The notes under the pieces are model-generated. The model did no database searches and was not told the DNA's origin. It saw only the letters and a program-made list of their open reading frames with translations. A DNA stretch of 64,000 nt, from the NCBI GenBank assembly GCA_030386875.1, contig CM059575.1, positions 19,988,293-20,052,292 of the forward strand, given 5' to 3'. This document shows positions 21,546-31,553 of the stretch, piece after piece. How positions within the stretch are numbered: position 1 is the stretch's first letter; each line of letters opens with the position of its first letter. The DNA comes from Morinoia aosen. Lineage: Eukaryota > Arthropoda > Malacostraca > Amphipoda > Talitridae. The position numbers were made by a program, and so were the translations under genes.

Positions 21546-22181
21546 ACGAGCATTTCTCAGTTCTATGCAAATCCCCATACAAGAAATCACCACAGCCCGC
21601 CCTTTCAGAGCCAGAAAAACATAAATTCCCCGCACCTCTCAGAACCTCTTAATGACGTAAAAAGTACGAAAAAAAACGTCTCCAGCCCCATTTGTGAACG
21701 CATGAATTCCACAATGGATGAATTGAAACGATCATGGAACATAAAACTGATTCCCACCAAAGCCGATGGACACTGCCTCCTCCATGCAGTAGCTCATCTA
21801 CTTTCAAAACAACCGGCATCAAATTGGAATTACAATTCCCTAAAGGCTGCAATCAAAACAGAGAGTAAAGCAAACAACAGCACATTCGCTAATTTTTTTT
21901 ACAAGAACAGTGGAGACATGCAAAACCTCATAGATAATTACATTGACGACAAACATATTGATCAAGCTGCTGTAGACCTTATACCACTAATCATTTCAAA
22001 TGTGACAGGCCAAAAACTTCTCGTCCTGGATGAACAGGATCATTGTGTTTTGAAAATATCAGTCAATCCCTTTTCAGAGTTATCAAATAATAACCCTCCA
22101 CTACTGCTCCATCGTAAAAGCGACCACTACAGTGCTCTTGTCACACAAGGCAAAAATCAGACCGGGATCACCTCATCTTGA
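21546..22181 (+). CDS. OTU-type cysteine protease domain of LINE ORF2
   Basis: The frame is open from 21546 with an ATG at 21702. From that ATG, residues 22-25 read D-G-H-C in KADGHCLLHAVAHLL and residues 142-143 read H-Y in HRKSDHYSALV. This is the Cys-loop and His motif of OTU deubiquitinase-like proteases, with about 117 residues between nucleophile and histidine as in that fold. It ends at a TGA (22179-22181), but the same frame continues directly into the endonuclease, so the intact element probably had a single OTU-endonuclease-RT polyprotein. OTU domains are known in a few non-LTR elements (for example Dualen of Chlamydomonas). What it cleaves is not known. Confidence 0.8.
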   Translation, partial: TSISQFYANPHTRNHHSPPFQSQKNINSPHLSEPLNDVKSTKKNVSSPICERMNSTMDELKRSWNIKLIPTKADGHCLLHAVAHLLSKQPASNWNYNSLKAAIKTESKANNSTFANFFYKNSGDMQNLIDNYIDDKHIDQAAVDLIPLIISNVTGQKLLVLDEQDHCVLKISVNPFSELSNNNPPLLLHRKSDHYSALVTQGKNQTGITSS

Positions 22182-23372
22182 CAGAGTGCCGCTGCTCAGC
22201 CAAATAGTAGACTTTCTTACATAGCAGAAGCTGGGCCAAACACCCTGGGCAACTTAGACAAAATCGATAAATCCCCTGAACGATCCCATCGAAATAGTAA
22301 CTTTGCTACCTTCAAAAAGAGTGCTAATATAGGTAAAATCAAAATTAAACATGTAAATGCTCGAAGCCTGAATGGTAAATTGGATGAAATCAGAGTAATG
22401 TTGGTCACTGAAGAAATTGACATTTTGTGTGTCTCAGAAACATGGTTTGATTCACGAACCCAAAGTTCATTTTTTAACATTCCTGATTACGTGTTGTACC
22501 GCTACGATGGTGCTAAAACCAGCCGAGGTAGTGGATCTTGTATTTTTGTGAAAGAAATGTACTCAACATCGTCACTATTAGCGAATAAAGTTTACGAAGG
22601 CATTGAAATGGTTTGGCTAGAAGCGCAAATAAATAAACACAAATCAATCATCATTGGCAGCCTTTACCGGCACCCATCGTCTCCCCTAAATCTAACACTA
22701 GATTTCATTGAGGAAACCTTCAAAGAAATCCTTCAGACAAAAAAATCATTCTTTGCTTTCGGAGATTTTAATGTTGACCTAACGGACAAAAACAATCAGC
22801 TAAGCAAACTATTGTAAAAACTAAGCTTATCACAAATGGTCAAAGAACCGACTCGCATCACTAAAGTCTCTGCAACTCTCCTCGATCTAGCAATCACAAA
22901 TAATCCCACTGCAATACTTAGTACAGTAATATCACCTTCTATTTCCGATCACCACTCTATAGAATGTGAAATTAATATTGCAAAGGAAAGACAAAAATAC
23001 CACTTAATGACCTATCGCTCGAAAAGGCACTATTCAGCAGAACTATTTCAAGAAAAACTTCTCGATAGGTCCACCGAATTCCAGAAAATGATGCAAACTG
23101 ACGATGTTGACATTCAAGTGTCAATCTTCAACGAGAACTTCACAGCAGCTCTCGACGAATGTGCACCTTACGTTACCAAAAAAACCAAGCCAAAACGAAC
23201 TGCTTGGATTACTGACGAAGTGAAAGATATGAGCAGAATAAAGAAAGCTAACTTGCGAGAGTACAAAAAAATAGATCAAACAGTACCTTATACAAGAGAT
23301 ATACAGAACATGAGAAAATTCTTCGAAAGAAAATCACTGAAGCGAAACAAACTCACTTCCACCAGGCACTGA
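22182..23372 (+). pseudogene. LINE endonuclease domain (APE type) and linker
   Basis: In frame with the OTU segment after the TGA. Motifs in order: KHVNARSLNGK (~22350), CVSETWFDS with catalytic Glu (~22430), GSLYRHPSS (~22660), FAFGDFNVDL (~22757), LLDLAITN (~22880) and SDHHSIEC (~22950). These are the hallmarks of apurinic-like LINE endonucleases that nick target DNA. A TAA at 22815-22817 splits the domain, and a frameshift near 23350 separates it from RT. Confidence 0.85.
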
Positions 23373-25146
23373 TAACGGCTAAAAATAACCCGAAACGAAC
23401 TTGGGAAATCATTAGTGAGGTAGCCCCATATAAAAATCTAGATCGCAAAAGTAAATTTGAAAATCCCTTGGCAACAGCCACAGATTTCAACACATTCTTT
23501 TCAAAAGTAGGGGCTCAAGTTTTCAGTGAGGTGTGTACCAATCCAGATGAAACGACAATTGAAAATTCATGCCCCACTGCACCCTCGAGGACTGATGTCA
23601 AGTGGAGACCACGCCCTGTCGATTTACCGGAGTTACAAAATATCTTGTACTCACTAAAAAACACAAAGGCAATTGGACATGATGGTATCAGTCTTCAATA
23701 TATCAAAGACAGTTTCCCTGTTACAGCACCATGGATTCGTCTGATAATTAATACATCAATAGCAACCAACATGTTTCCAAACCAATGGAAACACTCCATT
23801 ATTAGACCGTTGCATAAAAGTGGTGACCTAAATACAGCATCAAACTACAGGCCCATCAGTCTTTTGCCTGTCATGTCAAAACTATTAGAGAAAGTGGTGA
23901 CGAATCAACTGTCGTTTCACCTGGACGAGTCAAATCTACTCCACCAAAATCAATATGCCTATAGAAGAAATACTAGCACTCAAGACGCTCTGCTCAATAT
24001 CTCTGAAAAAATATACAGTGACATCGATCAAAAGAATGTAACACTCTTGCTGCTACTCGATCTCTCTAAGGCGTTCGATAGCGTCGAACATGATAGACTT
24101 CTACGTAAAATACTGAACTTGGGAATAGACACGCAATGGTTTGAAAGTTACTTGTCAAATCGATCTCATGCAGTCCGCATAGAAAACAAATTGTCCCCAT
24201 TCATTCAAAACAATTTTATGTTCCCCAAGGATCCATTCTTGGTCCGCTACTGTTTTCTATTTTCATTAATGATTTCCCTCCAATGCCTTCTAACACACGG
24301 ATCTCGATGTATGCAGATGATGTTCAAATTGCAATAACAAGTTCTGTATCGGAAATACCACAGACGCAAATTAAAGCCGAAACTTTACTGACCAGCCTGA
24401 AATCATGGTACGACCGAAATGGTCTTAAATTAAATGCTAATAAAACACAATGCATTATTTTTGGATCCAAAGATGCAATTAAAAAAACTTCAGATCTTAC
24501 TCTTGAAGTTGGAAATGATGAAATAAATGCATCAGAAAAAGTTGAAAATCTAGGGATCTGGTTCGATAGAAATATGTCCTTCAAATCTCACGTTGAGACT
24601 ACTTGCAATAAAATCTACGGAACTTTAATGTTTTTTCATCGTATAAAAAGTATGCTAGACGAAAAATCCAGATTATTAGCAATTCAATCCCTTGTGTTAT
24701 CGCGCATTGACTACTGCAGCCTAGTATGGGGAGACTTACCTAAATACCTTCAAAGGGACTTACAAAAGTGCATGAATTTTGCAGCGAAGGTGGTATGCAA
24801 CGGAAATTTCAAAAGAAGTGACCACGTAACCCCTCTCCTCAATAAACTCGGCTGGATTCCTATCCAAGAAAGGCTCCTCATGCAGAAGGCCCAATACGTA
24901 TTCTCGTTATATCTTCCTCAGAGCAATGCTGAGATAGTGTGTTTCCATCCACCCACTGTAACCAATCAAAAACCGAATAGAAAAAATAATGTCTTAGTCA
25001 ACTATCGTTCATCTCACTTAGGGCAGAAGGCTCTGTCCATATCAGGCGCTTTACTGTGGAACAAACTTCCCCTGAGTATTAAAGTCCCTCAAAGACCGAG
25101 AGAATTTAAAGCCAAAATAACTCGTCATCTAGTGTCTCAAGAATAA
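23373..25146 (+). pseudogene. LINE reverse transcriptase, frameshifted
   Basis: Follows the endonuclease after a frame change. Visible motifs: TKAIGHDGISLQYIK (fingers, ~23660), NYRPISLLPVMSKLLEKVV (~23840), LLDLSKAFDSVEHDRLL with catalytic Asp (palm A, ~24050), PQGSILGPLLFSIFINDF (~24230) and MYADDVQIAIT with the catalytic pair (~24310). The last two are in a different frame, so a frameshift lies near 24220. The thumb and C-terminal part run open to 25146 (NLGIWFDRNMSFKSH, SRIDYCSLVWGDLP). Primes reverse transcription at the nicked target. Confidence 0.88.
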
Positions 25147-27225
25147 TTCTTAGTTACAGAACACACAAAATAAGTACTGTCGAATCTCATTTGCCTGGTA
25201 TCTCCATTGCTCAATAACCTCCCTCGCTTATTGTTTTATAATACAAGATATCACAAAACAGTTTTAGAGTATGCGTAGGTAGTGTGATTTGATCGCCTAT
25301 ACGCTACCGTTTGCAAACATGCTTACTTGAATATGGGTGTACGTATATAGGTGTATGTGGGCATATGGGTGTGCATATGTGCACGTACACCTGTGTGCAC
25401 TAGAGTAGATAAACCAGTCGAAGGTTGCATTTTATGTCATTCCTCTCCATTTCTGTGCAAGCATCAAACTAGACCGTCATGGTACCTACGTGTGTGTGTG
25501 TGTGTTTATCAATTGCAGACATTCTGCACCATATTACAAAGATAATGTGATTTTCTTTCTAATAAGAAATTGTAAAGCAACCATGTAAAAAAAGCAAGAA
25601 ATTCGTTGTGTGATCACCCATTTATACTGCAGTATTACGCTTATAGTTATATGCTTATAATAATGTGATACCTATGTCTGTTTATCAATTGCCGACAATT
25701 TGCGCCATATTTCAAAGATAATGTTATTTTTTTTTCTTCTAATATGAAACCTTCATAGGACATTAATGTTTTCTTTCTTATTCACGTCCCACAATCGTTT
25801 TCATGTTTCAGACTTAGGTAGACTGTTTTGTGCCACTATTTGTAGTACGAAATTTTATAAAATTCATGCGATAATAAAAGATATTTTCTCCGTTTCCCTC
25901 GATTGGAATTTCTGGTTTATACTGACTGGTTTACGCTGATATTCGCGCACATGCTTACTTGTAGATATCTGTACGTGTGCACGCTGTGCGTATGACACTA
26001 AATAGAATGCGTATGTATTGCCTCGATGCATAGAAATGCATTTGTGTATCCTTACGAGTTTGGTGTAATTATGTGCGTGCATGTGTATATGTATATATTT
26101 GCGTGTATATGTGCACACATGTGTGTACTAGACTGACAACTAGCATTTTACTAGAGATAATGGTCTTTTTTCTGTTCACTCTCAACTTGTAACATTACCT
26201 AACTCGTCATCTCTTTATTATTGTAAAGCATTCATGTAAAAACTATACATTTGTTGTGCGATCATCCACTTTTTGTTTAAATAAAATGCTTATCAACTAA
26301 TGACCGCTATGTTAAAATTGTTGGATTAGAAATACAAAACTTATTATCTTCTTGGTCCTCATGCTTATGTGTACGTGTATGTACATGTATATATATGTAT
26401 GAATATATATGTGTGTATATGTATACGGATGTATATTTATATATATATATATTTTTTTTTCATGCTTCCTCAAAATGACACTTTTGAACATTGGCCGAAA
26501 CAAGCGATTCATGTATTATTTCCTGGCATCAAGAATTGCGAAGTTTTATGTCATGTACATGTAAACTGTCAAAAGTGTTTTCACCTCACAATGAAAATGC
26601 ATCGTCCATGAAATTGTGTTGTCTATTATAATTATCATTACATGTATTATCAAATGTAGATTAAGCAAGATTAGGAGTACATTGCCCTCAATCATTTATT
26701 TTCGACTAGTGACACGAGTTTTACAATACTCGTGTGTGTGTGTATCATCTAAGTGTATTAATTTTAAGAGATTTTAAAAACCAATGATGGTACTTTTGTA
26801 CCATTTATATTGGAAATATACTGTTTTTCTTTCTAAATTTATCTTTAAAGTTCAAACGAGGGATGCTTTGGGACACTAACATGATTTATTCATTTTTCTT
26901 TTACAAAAGTTCTCTAAAGAAGCTCAGCTTTGAGGTTCTTTGTTCGCACTGTGCAACTGGGTCCTATCATTGTTTTATAGAGTAAACTGTTGATCTGGAG
27001 TTGATACTGTTGATATAGAGTTGTTGATCTTTGATGGGGTTCGAGAAGCTGAAAGAAGCCTATTATCCAATTGAATTCATCGAAAGGAAGAAATTTTTTA
27101 GTTCTTCTGTTATGTATTGAGGTTCATTGTGAGCATTTCATAAAATAGGATATTGCGGTTTTGTTGTTACTATTCAATTGAGAATTTTTCTTTTCCCAGC
27201 ATCAGCTAACATCAGAGTGTGGGGT
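25147..27225 (+). other. AT-rich tract with microsatellites, no gene
   Basis: LINE 3' flank followed by (TG)n/(TA)n-rich stretches, and a degenerate duplication: TTTATCAATTGCAGACA near 25505 recurs as TTTATCAATTGCCGACA near 25680, and TTGTGTGATCACCCA near 25607 recurs as TTGTGCGATCATCCA near 26254. From about 26,830 the tRNA-unit spacer resumes. Confidence 0.6.
26369..26460 (+). repeat. TA/TG microsatellite
   Basis: Alternating TGTATATATATG and ATATATATATAT runs ending in a T9 run. Frames across it are low-complexity artefacts. Confidence 0.8.
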
Positions 27226-27298
27226 GCCTTCATACCTCAGGGCTTTGGGCGCTGGTCTAGTAAACCAGAGACCGGGACTTCGATTCTCCCTGAAGGCA
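27226..27298 (+). pseudogene. degenerate tRNA-Thr(AGT)
   Basis: The acceptor and anticodon stems are intact (anticodon AGT). The D arm is disrupted (CATACCTCAGGGCTTTGGGCG in place of CATAGCTCAGGGGTTAGAG), and the B box reads GACTTCGATTC. Confidence 0.75.
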
Positions 27299-28037
27299 TA
27301 AAGATATAGGGTGCGTTTTACTAAACTAGTAAAGTAGGCTGCGCGTATTGTATGCAGAAGTCACTAGTCGCCCTAGCTACGCTGCGCATGTGATATCAGG
27401 AGACGCGGTGGCATCAGCAAAGCTATGTATTGGTACGGTAGTCTGAACGTCTGGGGTTAATGTAGTGTAGTTTCTTGCGGCGTAAAATTAAATGGGAAAT
27501 GCCCTTCTGAACTAAGGCTAGAGAACAATGATCAGCTTCAACGCTCACTGAGGAAGTCATCACGGAATTGCACGATCAATTAGCTGTCTGACAGGAAAGT
27601 TGGACATGGAAATGCTGCATCAGAGTGACCATTCCACAACTTAACAAAGTTTAAAGACTGAGAAGTTTTCCTTTCGTGCATTTGTCCCGATTGCGGGTTC
27701 CTAACTCACAGTTTTCACCTCTCTTAGGTATGAAGGCTTACTTTGTGTATCCTTACGGGATTTTTTACAGGTAGTTACACATGTTATAGTCTCATAGTAT
27801 TGACACAGGTTAGGGTGTTGAAAGTCATGCATCTTCATACCTTAGTCCATTTATGCATGTGATTACAATCATGAGACTCGTTTCTATTTACAAGAATGGG
27901 CATAATTGTTTGACTTTCAATTAATTTTGATTGGTACTTACGTAATTCTATTGTATTTCTTATAACAAATAAAGTTGTCTCGAGTGAATAAATTTTTCAC
28001 GTACTCTATAATGAACGAAAACTTCTTAATTACGTTA
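27299..28037 (+). other. unit spacer, no gene
   Basis: Homologous to 3274-3930 and 38187-38850 (shared TTGCACGATCAATTAGCTGT). Gives the empty-site reference for the SINE and LTR insertions at 3937-6473. Confidence 0.5.
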
Positions 28038-28109
28038 TTGCTTTTGGTTTGGTGGTTATCGCGTCAGTTAACACAGAGAAGGTCCCTGGTTCGAACATAG
28101 GGATGCATA
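28038..28109 (+). pseudogene. tRNA-Val pseudogene
   Basis: Recognisable Val relic (GGTGGTTATCGCGTC, then AAGGTCCCTGGTTCGA). It has a deleted, rearranged anticodon arm (CAGTTAACACAGAG) and an acceptor stem that no longer pairs. Confidence 0.75.
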
Positions 28110-28300
28110 TGCATTTTGGGTGAAGCGAACTATTCCTAAGCCGATACTTACAGAAACCTGTTATGCGCCACACTTCTAATAAACGAGACTTTCGAAAATC
28201 AACGAACAGTTAGTTATTCGGGCTCTTCTACGATTAATTATTTCTTAAAACCAATTTTCACAAAGTAAATTCTAGTGAACAAATATCTATAGTATAAAGA

Positions 28301-28373
28301 GTGCTTATGGTGTAGTGGTTATCACGTCTGTCTAACACACAGAAGGTCCCTGGTTCGAGCCCAGGTAAGCACA
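28301..28373 (+). tRNA. tRNA-Val(AAC)
   Basis: Canonical 73-nt copy. GTGCTTA pairs with TAAGCAC, loop CTAACAC gives AAC closed by TCTGT/ACAGA, and the B box is GGTTCGAGCCC. Confidence 0.93.
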
Positions 28374-28561
28374 GGCGTTTTAAATAAAAACGAGTTATTA
28401 ACATGCGGTTTCATACTAAGAATCTACCTATGTAATGTACTTTTAATGAATAATGAAATGGAAAATTGATACACACATACTTGTTTTGTCAAGGGAATTG
28501 TGTTGGACTGCTTACCATAATAAAGCAAATACTACTGAATACATATGATGTGATTATGGAT

Positions 28562-28634
28562 GAGCTTATGGTGTAGTAGTTATCACGTCTGTCTAACACA
28601 CAGAAGGTCCCTGGTTCGAGCCCAGGTGAGCACA
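28562..28634 (+). tRNA. tRNA-Val(AAC), slightly degenerate
   Basis: Same anticodon arm and T arm as 28301. The acceptor GAGCTTA/TGAGCAC has one mismatch and the D loop GTGG is changed to GTAG. Possibly still transcribed; a TTTT lies just downstream. Confidence 0.7.
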
Positions 28635-28821
28635 ATAAATTTTGATGTAAAAACACTGGTCAATGAAGAATCATATCCTGAAGACTTCTTTAGTGCTCGT
28701 AATAAACCCTTTCTTGATGTGGAGTTACTTGACTTCGTTGTTCTTTGTTTGCTCCAAAACCTAACTAACATCAAAACAAGAAATTCTCATAACCAAATTC
28801 TTCTGCAGCCGATCGTCAGCG

Positions 28822-29185
28822 CCCCTCAGGGGGATACAGATATTGTATCTATGGGAATTAGCGCTCCCAGGGGAAAAATGTGAGGGCCCGAGCTGAGAGT
28901 TAGGTAGGCCTTCTTTTTGTTGAAATAAAATGTTTTTTGTTATGTTAAGGACCACCTTTTTTCGGTTCACTACTGTCCTGTTTTTCAGCACCTCTGACTT
29001 TCTTCTTCAAATTTTATCTTGTTTCGTGAACTTCTTTCTCAACTTTACTGTTTCTATGCCCCTTCTGCATAGATTCCTCATTCTCTTATCTCCATACTAA
29101 ATGGTGCCTTCCTCCTTCCTCTCTTCGATACGCTCTTTTTTGTAGCGGTTAGGGAGGCTTAAACTAACTTATAATCTAATCTAAT
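28822..29185 (+). mobile_element. CCCCTCAGG-family SINE-like copy 5
   Basis: Full-length with a TAATCTAATCTAAT tail and a 12-bp target duplication CGATCGTCAGCG (28810-28821, 29186-29197). The paralogous unit at about 36053 shows the empty site (CGATCATCAGTG), confirming the insertion. Confidence 0.92.
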
Positions 29186-29442
29186 CGATCGTCAGCGTAA
29201 CAGTCGATGGGTTGCATAAAATTGCTGTTGTTACAATATTCTGACCCAAAATAGTAATTTGATCAAGATCTAACACATTGGTTCACTTAGATGTTCATTT
29301 CGTTAGGAGTGTAGAATTAGTCTGATGTTGGTGCTGCTTTGTTAGAAAAAGCGCTCAGTGAATGGTACTTCTATCTCGAGTGACACACTGGCTCATACCC
29401 TCAAACTACGATGAAGTTTTACAGAAATACTGAAACTTAGAA

Positions 29443-29813
29443 CCCCTCAGGGGGATGCAACTATTATATCTGTGGGAATTAGCGCTCCCAAGGGGAAAAT
29501 GTGCAAGGGCCCGAGCTGAGAGATAGGTAGGCCTTCTTTTTTGTTGACATAAAATCTTTGTTGTTATGTTAAGGACCTCCTTTTTCGGTTCACTGCTGTC
29601 CGTTTTTCAGCACCAAGTACTTTCTTCTTCAACTTTGACTTGTTTCATGAACTTCTTTCTCAGCTTACTGCTTCTATCATTCTATGCCCCTTCTGCATAG
29701 ATTCCCCATTCTTTTTATCTCCATATATTAAATGGTGCCTTCCTCCTTCCTCTCTTCGATGCGTTTTTTTCGTATCGGTTACCTACTAATTTAAAATCTA
29801 TAATCTAATCTAC
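29443..29813 (+). mobile_element. CCCCTCAGG-family SINE-like copy 6
   Basis: Full-length with a TATAATCTAATC tail. Direct repeats CTGAAACTTAGAA (29430-29442) and CTGAAACTTAGGAA (from 29814) flank it. The empty site is visible near 7130. Confidence 0.9.
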
Positions 29814-30154
29814 CTGAAACTTAGGAAATATAGCTATGCACCTGCAATTGGTCTGAGGTTTTCAAATTACATGCAGGGCTACGTTATTTCTTTCGTTCCA
29901 AAGAATATAGTTCAAATGGTCAACGAATCAGTGACGTTTTGGCTCATTTGAGAGGACCTGAGCACAATCACGTTTGTTAGGTGGGGTTGATGAGTTCATT
30001 AGAACATTTTGTGGTCACAATGATAGCTCTTGAAAACTCAAAGCATGTTAACTAAGCCATTAAAGTCGTTGAAAATTCATCGATACAGTTTTATTGAAAA
30101 ATTCTTCATTTAAATTTGGTTTCTCGGATTATAGACTCTCGTTTATTACATAGT
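29814..30154 (+). other. unit spacer, no gene
   Basis: Homologous to 36340-36667 (GTCAACGAATCAGTGACGTT). No coding signal. Confidence 0.5.
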
Positions 30155-30227
30155 GCCTTCATAGCTCAGGGGTTAGAGCGCTGGTCTTGTAAACCAGAGG
30201 CCGGGAGTTCGATTCTCCCTGAGGGCA
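30155..30227 (+). tRNA. tRNA-Thr(TGT)
   Basis: Loop CTTGTAA gives anticodon TGT closed by CTGGT/ACCAG. The acceptor GCCTTCA pairs with TGAGGGC through one wobble. B box AGTTCGATTCT intact. Confidence 0.9.
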
Positions 30228-30659
30228 TCGGTCGCGCAAGTTTTACGATGAACAACGAAAAACCTAACTTCTTCATGCTTATTACTTCTGACAGAAAATA
30301 TTCTGAATGGAATTTAAAGTTGAGGTAACGTAACAGTACCTCTTCTGGGGCGCCAATCCTCGTGGCATAGAATGAACAAACGTAAACTAAGACTATTAAT
30401 GCCTATCCAACGCCTCCTGACGGAGTTGGACCTCTCTTACATTATCAGCACGTTCAGGCTCCAAGGGCTCCACCTCTCATGTTCATAAAGGCAATTTATT
30501 CTGTTTTTGTCGTTTTTATTTTATTTTCTCTTTTCACCCTTAACGCCTCCGACACAAGTTTAGCGCAAGTAATGCAACCGTAGGTACGAGTCTTCCTTAT
30601 CGATTAATGCAATTTTCGAGCGCAGTAAACTCTAACGAAGATTTTTCGTTAGTTTATGA

Positions 30660-30676
30660 GCCTCCGTGGCGCAATT

Positions 30677-30716
<40 letters not shown>

Positions 30717-30733
30717 GAGCCCACCCGGGGGCG
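30660..30733 (+). tRNA. tRNA-Asn(GTT)
   Basis: Identical to the other plus-strand Asn genes. TTTTT about 6 nt downstream. Confidence 0.95.
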
Positions 30734-30841
30734 AGACGTTTTTGTATGTAGTTTTAATGATTCTGGCCAAGGTTGTACGAAATTTGATTATAATTGAGTT
30801 TCATCCTTCCTAGACACAACAAAGGTGTTCCAAAGAAAAAA

Positions 30842-31167
30842 TGATAAAGGCATCATTTAGTGAAATGTTGAGGAAACGCGGAATTTATGCACATTTTGCC
30901 TTTCCTTCCCACTCAAGATCACCTGCGCATAGGAAGAGTGAGTGAAGATGGAAAGGTATGAAACAATATTAAAGCAAAGGAGAAAAGTGATCGGGGCTGA
31001 AAAAAAGTTCTGTGATGAACCGAAAAATGGTTCTTAGTGAGATGAAAAAAAAAACGATTCTGTTTCAACAATAAGAAGGCCTATCTTACTCTGCTCGAGG
31101 CGTCACATTCTCCCCCTGGGAGTGAGTACCAACCTCCATGGACACAATAGTATTGTCTTCTTTAGGT
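30842..31167 (-). mobile_element. ancient antisense SINE relic
   Basis: Reverse-complement match to the CCCCTCAGG family in the same unit position as 10165-10490. Landmarks are GGCATCATTTAGTG, GATCGGGGCTGAAAA and CCCCTGGGAGTGAGT. Confidence 0.65.
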
Positions 31168-31418
31168 GTCTGGCAGTTATGCGATGCGCAACATTTCCGA
31201 AGAGGAGGCGTCGCTACTTCAAACTTTTCGCGTTATTTCATCCTTTACTTCAGAAACGACATACCTGGATAATTTATCGATTACGTACCGACGAGGCCGG
31301 ATGTATAATGTACCGGCTGGGCCGTACGTACCGACTTACGTGGGCGCTTGCTCACTTACAACTCTTCTATCTTGACCGTCTGCCATATGTGAGCTCTGTA
31401 ATCCGTTTAAAAATACTC

Positions 31419-31492
31419 TGCCTCTAGATGGACTCGAACCCCCAAATTTTCAGCTATCAACTGAACTCTCTTACCACTTCCGCCACGAACCC
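31419..31492 (-). pseudogene. antisense tRNA-like a (anticodon GAT position)
   Basis: 74 nt, A box TGGCGGAAGTGGTAAG, B box GGTTCGAGTCC. Anticodon stem TTCAG/CTGAA is fully paired around TTGATAG. Acceptor pairing is poor. Confidence 0.6.
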
Positions 31493-31553
31493 TTTCCGTG
31501 AATCATTGCACTGCGTTGAAAATTGTTCTATCGATGATAATAATTCAGTTAAA

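Larger units (their letters stand above)
19535..25146 (+). mobile_element. CR1/Daphne-like LINE with OTU domain
   Basis: Coding core of a non-LTR retrotransposon: ORF1, then OTU-type protease, apurinic-like endonuclease and reverse transcriptase with its C-terminal domain, all on one strand in natural order. Clade signs are NARSLNGK and SETWF in the endonuclease, NYRPISLLPV and YADDVQI in RT, and LSRIDYCSLVWGDLP with LGWIPIQERL downstream. It is inactive as it stands: in-frame stops at 19811, 22179 and 22815, and frameshifts near 23350 and 24220. The true 5' and 3' ends, tail and target duplication were not located. Confidence 0.85.

Noticed and set aside
31419..31492. Functional tRNA-Ile(GAT)
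   Set aside because: Acceptor stem does not pair and sister copies carry other anticodons; nuclear GAT isoleucine tRNAs are also not typical of animals.
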